Part shown: piece by piece, positions 61,067 through 64,000 of the stretch | Numbering within the stretch: position 1 is the stretch's first letter | How the letters are laid out: each line of letters opens with the position of its first letter | From: Mediterraneibacter hominis | GTDB lineage: Bacteria; Bacillota; Clostridia; Lachnospirales; Lachnospiraceae | Reading direction: 5' to 3' | Length of the DNA stretch: 64,000 bases | Assembly (NCBI RefSeq): GCF_014287475.1 | Contig: NZ_JACOPF010000001.1 | Span: forward strand, 1 to 64,000 | Translations under genes and position numbers: made by a program | Notes under the pieces: model-generated | What the model saw: only the letters and a program-made list of their open reading frames with translations | The model's database searches: none | What the model was told of the DNA's origin: nothing

Positions 61067-61489
61067 TTATAGAAATACTTTCATGGTGACGGTAGTTCCT
61101 ACGCCGGGGGTACTCTCTATCTGAAATTCGTCTGAGAATTTTTTCATATTGGGAAGCCCCATGCCGGCGCCGAACCCTAAGGAACGGACCTCTTCGGGGG
61201 CTGTGGAATAGCCTGCCTGCATCGCTTTGGAAATGTCCTTAATTCCAGGGCCCTGATCTGCAAGAATCATTTCAATTACCGTATCAGAGATAGTGACGGT
61301 AATCATACCGCCATTGGCATGAATCACCATATTGATTTCTCCTTCATACATAGCAATCGCGGTTTTTCGGATTGCTGCGTCATCCACGCCGAGCTGTTTT
61401 AACTTGTTTTTAACGGAGCTGCTGGCTTCACCGGCACGTGTGAAGTCATCACCGGAAATAACATATTGAAAAGTCAGCTTTTCACTCAT
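61067..61489 (-). CDS. RsbW-like ATP-binding anti-sigma/serine kinase
   Basis: 140 residues from ATG 61489, with GGAGG about seven bases before it in the upstream gene end; the frame is open further. It is a HATPase_c domain: AMYEGEINMVIHANGG (N box), ILADQGPGIKDISKAM (G1) and GFGAGMGLPNMKKF (G2), without a phosphoacceptor His domain. Such proteins either phosphorylate a partner on Ser or bind a sigma factor. Its position between a DRTGG gene and the HydS-like gene suggests it relays the hydrogen signal. The partner protein is not visible here. Confidence 0.78.
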   Translation of the reverse strand: MSEKLTFQYVISGDDFTRAGEASSSVKNKLKQLGVDDAAIRKTAIAMYEGEINMVIHANGGMITVTISDTVIEMILADQGPGIKDISKAMQAGYSTAPEEVRSLGFGAGMGLPNMKKFSDEFQIESTPGVGTTVTMKVFL

Positions 61490-61490
61490 G

Positions 61491-61835
61491 TCAGGCACCT
61501 CCCCGCAGCCCGTGTTCATAGAGAATCCCACAGGCGGTAAACATAAAATGTTCCGTGGTAAGAAGCACAATTTTTTTATTTCTGGCAAGAGAAAGTATAT
61601 TTTCATCGGGCATTTTGCCACGAACAAAAATAATACAGACAATATCAAGCATCTCTGCTGTCCGTACAACCTGTGGATTGCATAATCCGGTAAGCAGTAC
61701 AGAACATTTGCCACAGAAGGCGAGTACATCGCTCATCATATCGGCAGAAAATATAAACTGCACGTCCTGGTCTAAAAATTCTTCGCCAAAAAGCAGTCTG
61801 GCATTTAAGGCGTCCTGCATTTCTTTGATCGTCAT
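61491..61835 (-). CDS. DRTGG domain protein (first gene of the sensory set)
   Basis: 114 residues. It starts MTIKEMQDALNARLLFGEEFLDQDV and continues as an alpha/beta DRTGG-like domain (AEMLDIVCIIFVRGKMPDENILSLARNKKI in part), parallel in layout to the protein at 59323-59655. GGAGG precedes the ATG. The divergent hydC gene starts 265 bases away on the other strand, so both transcripts share this intergenic control region. Confidence 0.7.
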   Translation of the reverse strand: MTIKEMQDALNARLLFGEEFLDQDVQFIFSADMMSDVLAFCGKCSVLLTGLCNPQVVRTAEMLDIVCIIFVRGKMPDENILSLARNKKIVLLTTEHFMFTACGILYEHGLRGGA

Positions 61836-62099
61836 AGACTGTCCTCCCTAAGAATATAGAATACTTTCAGTATACCATTGAAAAAAAGAATAAGCAATGA
61901 AATGTGTTGTGTAAAATGCATGTAAAGTAGTCTCTGGTAAACTTTTGTATTGGAAAAATACGTCAAGAAAATTGAAAATAAATCTCAAAATTATTGGTAA
62001 AATTATATAAAAAAATGATAATATTTTGGTGGAACTTTGTTATACATTGTGTTAATATATAATCAATGTAGCTCTAGATGCAGAAATGGAGGTTGAAGA
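61836..62099. promoter_or_regulatory. shared divergent promoter region of the sensory set and the hyd operon
   Basis: This 264-base AT-rich gap separates the first minus-strand gene from hydC. For hydC, a TATAAT (about 62055-62060) preceded by TTGTTA is the best -10/-35 guess. A regulator-binding dyad (for example a Rex site) could not be firmly identified. Confidence 0.4.
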
Positions 62100-62594
62100 A
62101 TGCTTGAAAAAAAGGAGACTGTTCCGTTTTCAGGAACAAAAGAACAAGAAGAATCATTGATGAAAGTGATAGCTGAACTCAAAGGCGAGAAAGGCGCCCT
62201 GATGCCGATTTTACAAAAAGCACAGGATATATATGGCTATCTTCCCATAGAGGTTCAAAAGATGATTTCGGATGAGACAGGAATTCCGATGGAAAAAATT
62301 TATGGAGTTGCAACGTTCTATTCGCAGTTCACTTTAAATCCCAAAGGTAAGTATCAGATTTCTGTCTGTCTTGGTACAGCATGTTATGTCAAAGGTTCCG
62401 GAGATATTTATAATGCCCTGATGGAAAAACTCGGAATTGTAGGCGGAGAATGTACGCCGGATGGAAAATTCTCTCTGGATGCATGCAGATGTGTAGGCGC
62501 ATGCGGACTCGCTCCAGTTATGATGATCAACGGGGAGGTCTATGGGCGTCTGACAGTGGATGACATAGATGACATTCTGGCAAAGTATGAATAA
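62100..62594 (+). CDS. hydC: NADH dehydrogenase/bifurcating hydrogenase subunit HydC (NuoE-like)
   Basis: 164 residues with GGAGG before ATG. It is a thioredoxin-like 2Fe-2S protein: the N-terminal helical part (about 10-80, ALMPILQKAQDIYGYLP) and the cluster ligands CLGTACYVKGSG and CRCVGACGLAP. In electron-bifurcating [FeFe] hydrogenases it is the gamma subunit passing electrons between NADH and the rest of the complex. It starts the operon that continues with an ATPase, a ferredoxin-like protein and hydB. hydA should lie beyond the right end. Confidence 0.9.
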   Translation: MLEKKETVPFSGTKEQEESLMKVIAELKGEKGALMPILQKAQDIYGYLPIEVQKMISDETGIPMEKIYGVATFYSQFTLNPKGKYQISVCLGTACYVKGSGDIYNALMEKLGIVGGECTPDGKFSLDACRCVGACGLAPVMMINGEVYGRLTVDDIDDILAKYE

Positions 62595-62597
62595 GCT

Positions 62598-63158
62598 ATG
62601 ATGCCGGAGATCGCAATGCATATTCTGGACGTGGCGGAAAATTCAGTCCGCGCGAAAGCGGGGCTGATTGAGATAACAGTATCTGTCAGGCCAAAAGAGG
62701 ATAAACTGGCGGTAGTGATAAGAGACAATGGCTGTGGAATGGACAAAGAACAAGTACAGCAGGTGCAGGATCCGTTTTTTACGACTAGGAAGACCAGGAA
62801 GGTAGGACTTGGGGTACCGTTTCTTAAGCAGGCAGCAGAGAGCACGGGCGGAATATTCAGAATAGATTCAGAAAAGGGAAAAGGGACAACAGTAGAGGCG
62901 GTATTTACTCTGTCTCATATTGACAGGATGCCGCTTGGAGATATCACCTCCACCATACATACATTAATTGTTTTTAATGAAGCTGTAGAGTTTGTCTATA
63001 CTTATCAATATGAAGACAAACAGTTTAGGCTGGATACAAGAGAAATGCGCGAGATTATAGGAGACGGAGTTTCCTTTGCGGAGAAAGAGATTTCAGAGTT
63101 TATAAAAGAATTTCTTGCGGTAAATAAAGAAGAGACAGACGGTGGAGCCAATATCTGA
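62598..63158 (+). CDS. HATPase domain protein of the hyd operon
   Basis: 186 residues. A histidine-kinase-like ATPase core: ILDVAENSVRAKAGLIEITV (N box), VIRDNGCGMDKEQV (G1), DPFFTTRKTRKVGLGVPF (F/G2). It has no His phosphoacceptor or membrane domain. It is regularly found between the NuoE-like and ferredoxin-like genes of clostridial hyd operons; its role is not established. It starts three bases after the hydC stop. Confidence 0.8.
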   Translation: MMPEIAMHILDVAENSVRAKAGLIEITVSVRPKEDKLAVVIRDNGCGMDKEQVQQVQDPFFTTRKTRKVGLGVPFLKQAAESTGGIFRIDSEKGKGTTVEAVFTLSHIDRMPLGDITSTIHTLIVFNEAVEFVYTYQYEDKQFRLDTREMREIIGDGVSFAEKEISEFIKEFLAVNKEETDGGANI

Positions 63159-63195
63159 GATGTAAAGATTACAGAAAAAGAAAGAGAGGAAAAAT

Positions 63196-63579
63196 ATGAA
63201 AAGCCTGGAAGAATTACGCGCAATCAGAGAGAAGATGCAGGGAAAAGTAGGAGTGCGCGCGGAGAATGAAAATCAGACAAGAGTAGTAGTCGGCATGGCA
63301 ACATGCGGGATTGCGAGTGGTGCAAGACCAGTTCTTAGCACACTTTCTGACGCAGTTCAACAGGAGGGGCTGTCAAAGAAAATCAGTGTAACACAGACAG
63401 GGTGTATTGGATTGTGTCAGTATGAACCGATTGTAGAAGTAATGGAGCCTGGAAAAGAAAAGGTAACATATGTGAAAATGAATCCTGAAAAAGCAATGGA
63501 AGTATTTAAACTTCATTTAGTAGGCGGCCAGGTAGTGACAAAATATACCTTATCGGGCGAAGCCCGCCAGCCAAAATAG
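63196..63579 (+). CDS. 2Fe-2S ferredoxin domain protein of the hyd operon, C-terminus supplied by a repeat
   Basis: 127 residues with AGAGAGGA before ATG. A thioredoxin-like 2Fe-2S fold: VGMATCGIASGARP and TQTGCIGLCQYEP carry the four cluster cysteines (C-x~11-C, then C-x3-C in pattern). It passes electrons within the bifurcating hydrogenase complex. From residue 117 the sequence (YTLSGEARQPK and stop) is read from the dispersed palindromic repeat, so the native end was probably one to a few residues later or different. The repeat then continues into the gap before hydB. Confidence 0.85.
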   Translation: MKSLEELRAIREKMQGKVGVRAENENQTRVVVGMATCGIASGARPVLSTLSDAVQQEGLSKKISVTQTGCIGLCQYEPIVEVMEPGKEKVTYVKMNPEKAMEVFKLHLVGGQVVTKYTLSGEARQPK

Positions 63580-63646
63580 GCATAAAATACGGGATGCCCG
63601 GAGGGTATACCTTATCGGGCAAAGCCGGCTGGAATAGGTATAAAAT
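63543..63646 (+). repeat. dispersed palindromic repeat, full copy plus half copy, overlapping a gene end
   Basis: A 68-bp unit (63543-63610) starts TATACCTTATCGGGC, has the perfect hairpin CGGGC-GAA-GCCCG, and ends GCCCGGAGGGTATA, an inverted copy of its start. A second unit begins at 63605 (TATACCTTATCGGGC-AAAGCCGGCTGGAATAGG) and stops near 63646. It codes the C-terminal tail of the ferredoxin-like protein and separates it from hydB. Confidence 0.8.
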
Positions 63647-63682
63647 GAAAGAAAGCGTAAGGAAAAAGGAGGCAGATTACAT

Positions 63683-64000
63683 ATGTATCGTTCACACGTA
63701 CTGGTCTGCGGCGGAACCGGATGTACTTCTTCCGGAAGCCACAGAATCATAGAAAAACTGGAAAAAGAAATTGCGGCACAGGGCCTTTCTGAAGAAGTCG
63801 GTGTTGTGCAGACAGGGTGCTTTGGATTGTGTGCCTTAGGACCGATTATGATTGTATATCCGGAAGGGTCCTTCTATGCAATGGTAAAGGAAGAGGACAT
63901 ACCGGAAATTGTAGCGGAACATCTTTTGAAAGGAAGAGTAGTGACACGTCTGCTCTATGATGAGACGACAAAGACAGATAAAATCCTTCCACTGAATGAG
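63683..64000 (+). CDS. hydB: bifurcating hydrogenase subunit HydB (NuoF-like), N-terminal part
   Basis: The first 106 residues of a gene that continues past the right end, with AAGGAGG before ATG 63683. The N-terminal ferredoxin-like 2Fe-2S domain is seen: LVCGGTGCTSSGSHRI and VVQTGCFGLCALGPIM. In full-length relatives an FMN/NADH-binding NuoF domain and further Fe-S clusters follow. It is the flavin subunit where electron bifurcation between ferredoxin and NAD takes place. Only the start is visible, so the later domains are inferred from gene order. Confidence 0.88.
   Translation, partial: MYRSHVLVCGGTGCTSSGSHRIIEKLEKEIAAQGLSEEVGVVQTGCFGLCALGPIMIVYPEGSFYAMVKEEDIPEIVAEHLLKGRVVTRLLYDETTKTDKILPLNE

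Noticed and set aside
62025..62062. Possible Rex (NADH-sensing repressor) site upstream of hydC, from TTGTTA and TGTTAA motifs
   Set aside because: The second half-site is not the required TAACAA inverted copy; the match is a chance of AT-rich sequence.
63550..63750. 66-codon minus-strand ORF over the palindromic repeat and hydB start
   Set aside because: It is made of the repeat in reverse and the antisense of hydB, without a start signal.
1..64000. CRISPR array, prophage or insertion sequence
   Set aside because: No regularly spaced direct repeats, Cas, integrase, transposase or phage structural genes were found in any frame.

Overview
The window looks like a chromosomal segment of a gut-type Lachnospiraceae bacterium (Bacillota, Clostridia). 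The evidence is the SCIFF/ScfB ranthipeptide locus beside secDF, a SpoVT sporulation regulator, a BceRSAB-type module, hemZ, an electron-bifurcating [FeFe]-hydrogenase operon with a divergent sensory-hydrogenase set, an M-box, a T-box and a guanine riboswitch. Base composition is moderately low in GC, and most genes are closely packed with canonical AGGAGG ribosome binding sites. I see no prophage, insertion sequence, integrase or CRISPR array. The unusual material is in intergenic structured DNA, small repeats and a few damaged or variant genes.

Layout. 1-8 kb: end of an LCP wall-assembly gene, a GNAT gene, then a BceRS-AB-type two-component/ABC module. Its permease is split by an in-frame TAG, and a sortase-type surface protein downstream is frameshifted in a G8 tract. 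8-15 kb: YitT, a PlsY-like/GT28 glycolipid pair, an AEC transporter, YqeY, PduL, a Na/Pi cotransporter and spoVT. 15.5-20 kb: TIGR04086 membrane protein, scfA, scfB and secDF. 20-29.4 kb: recJ, rel, an MBL hydrolase, hemZ, hisS and aspS, a dense housekeeping run, then a tRNA-Gly on the minus strand. 29.8-39.4 kb: hom, a MarR regulator, thyA, folA, znuACB, then ilvB-ilvN behind a T-box, and ilvE. 39.4-41.9 kb (minus strand): an AT-rich nitroreductase, then mgtE behind an M-box. 42-46 kb: a methyltransferase, hslO and nadE. 45.7-52.9 kb: a purine-catabolic molybdenum-hydroxylase cluster (molybdopterin-binding protein, XdhC-type maturase, guanine riboswitch, guanine deaminase, three-subunit xanthine dehydrogenase).

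52.9-53.85 kb is a gene-free stretch full of nested perfect inverted repeats. 53.85-58.6 kb is a potassium operon: a membrane-tethered RCK-like protein, TrkH, TrkA, a KdpD-like kinase without the usual KdpD N-terminal domain, and a KdpE-like regulator. 58.6-61.8 kb (minus strand) is a sensory [FeFe]-hydrogenase module (two DRTGG proteins, an RsbW-like ATPase, a HydS-like protein and a PHP protein). It is divergent from the hydC-ATPase-ferredoxin-hydB operon that runs off the right end.

The most notable new-looking signals are these. (1) A roughly 67-bp palindromic dispersed repeat occurs at three sites; at two of them it supplies the last residues and stop codon of unrelated genes (tails YTLSGEARQPK and YTLSGETRQPK). 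(2) The ~780-bp structured intergenic block before the potassium operon, and a smaller three-stem element near the left end. (3) A possible G-tract on/off switch in a surface protein next to an amber-split ABC permease. (4) A pseudo-RCK protein in the Trk operon. (5) Candidate RNA-level controls at spoVT and mgtE.
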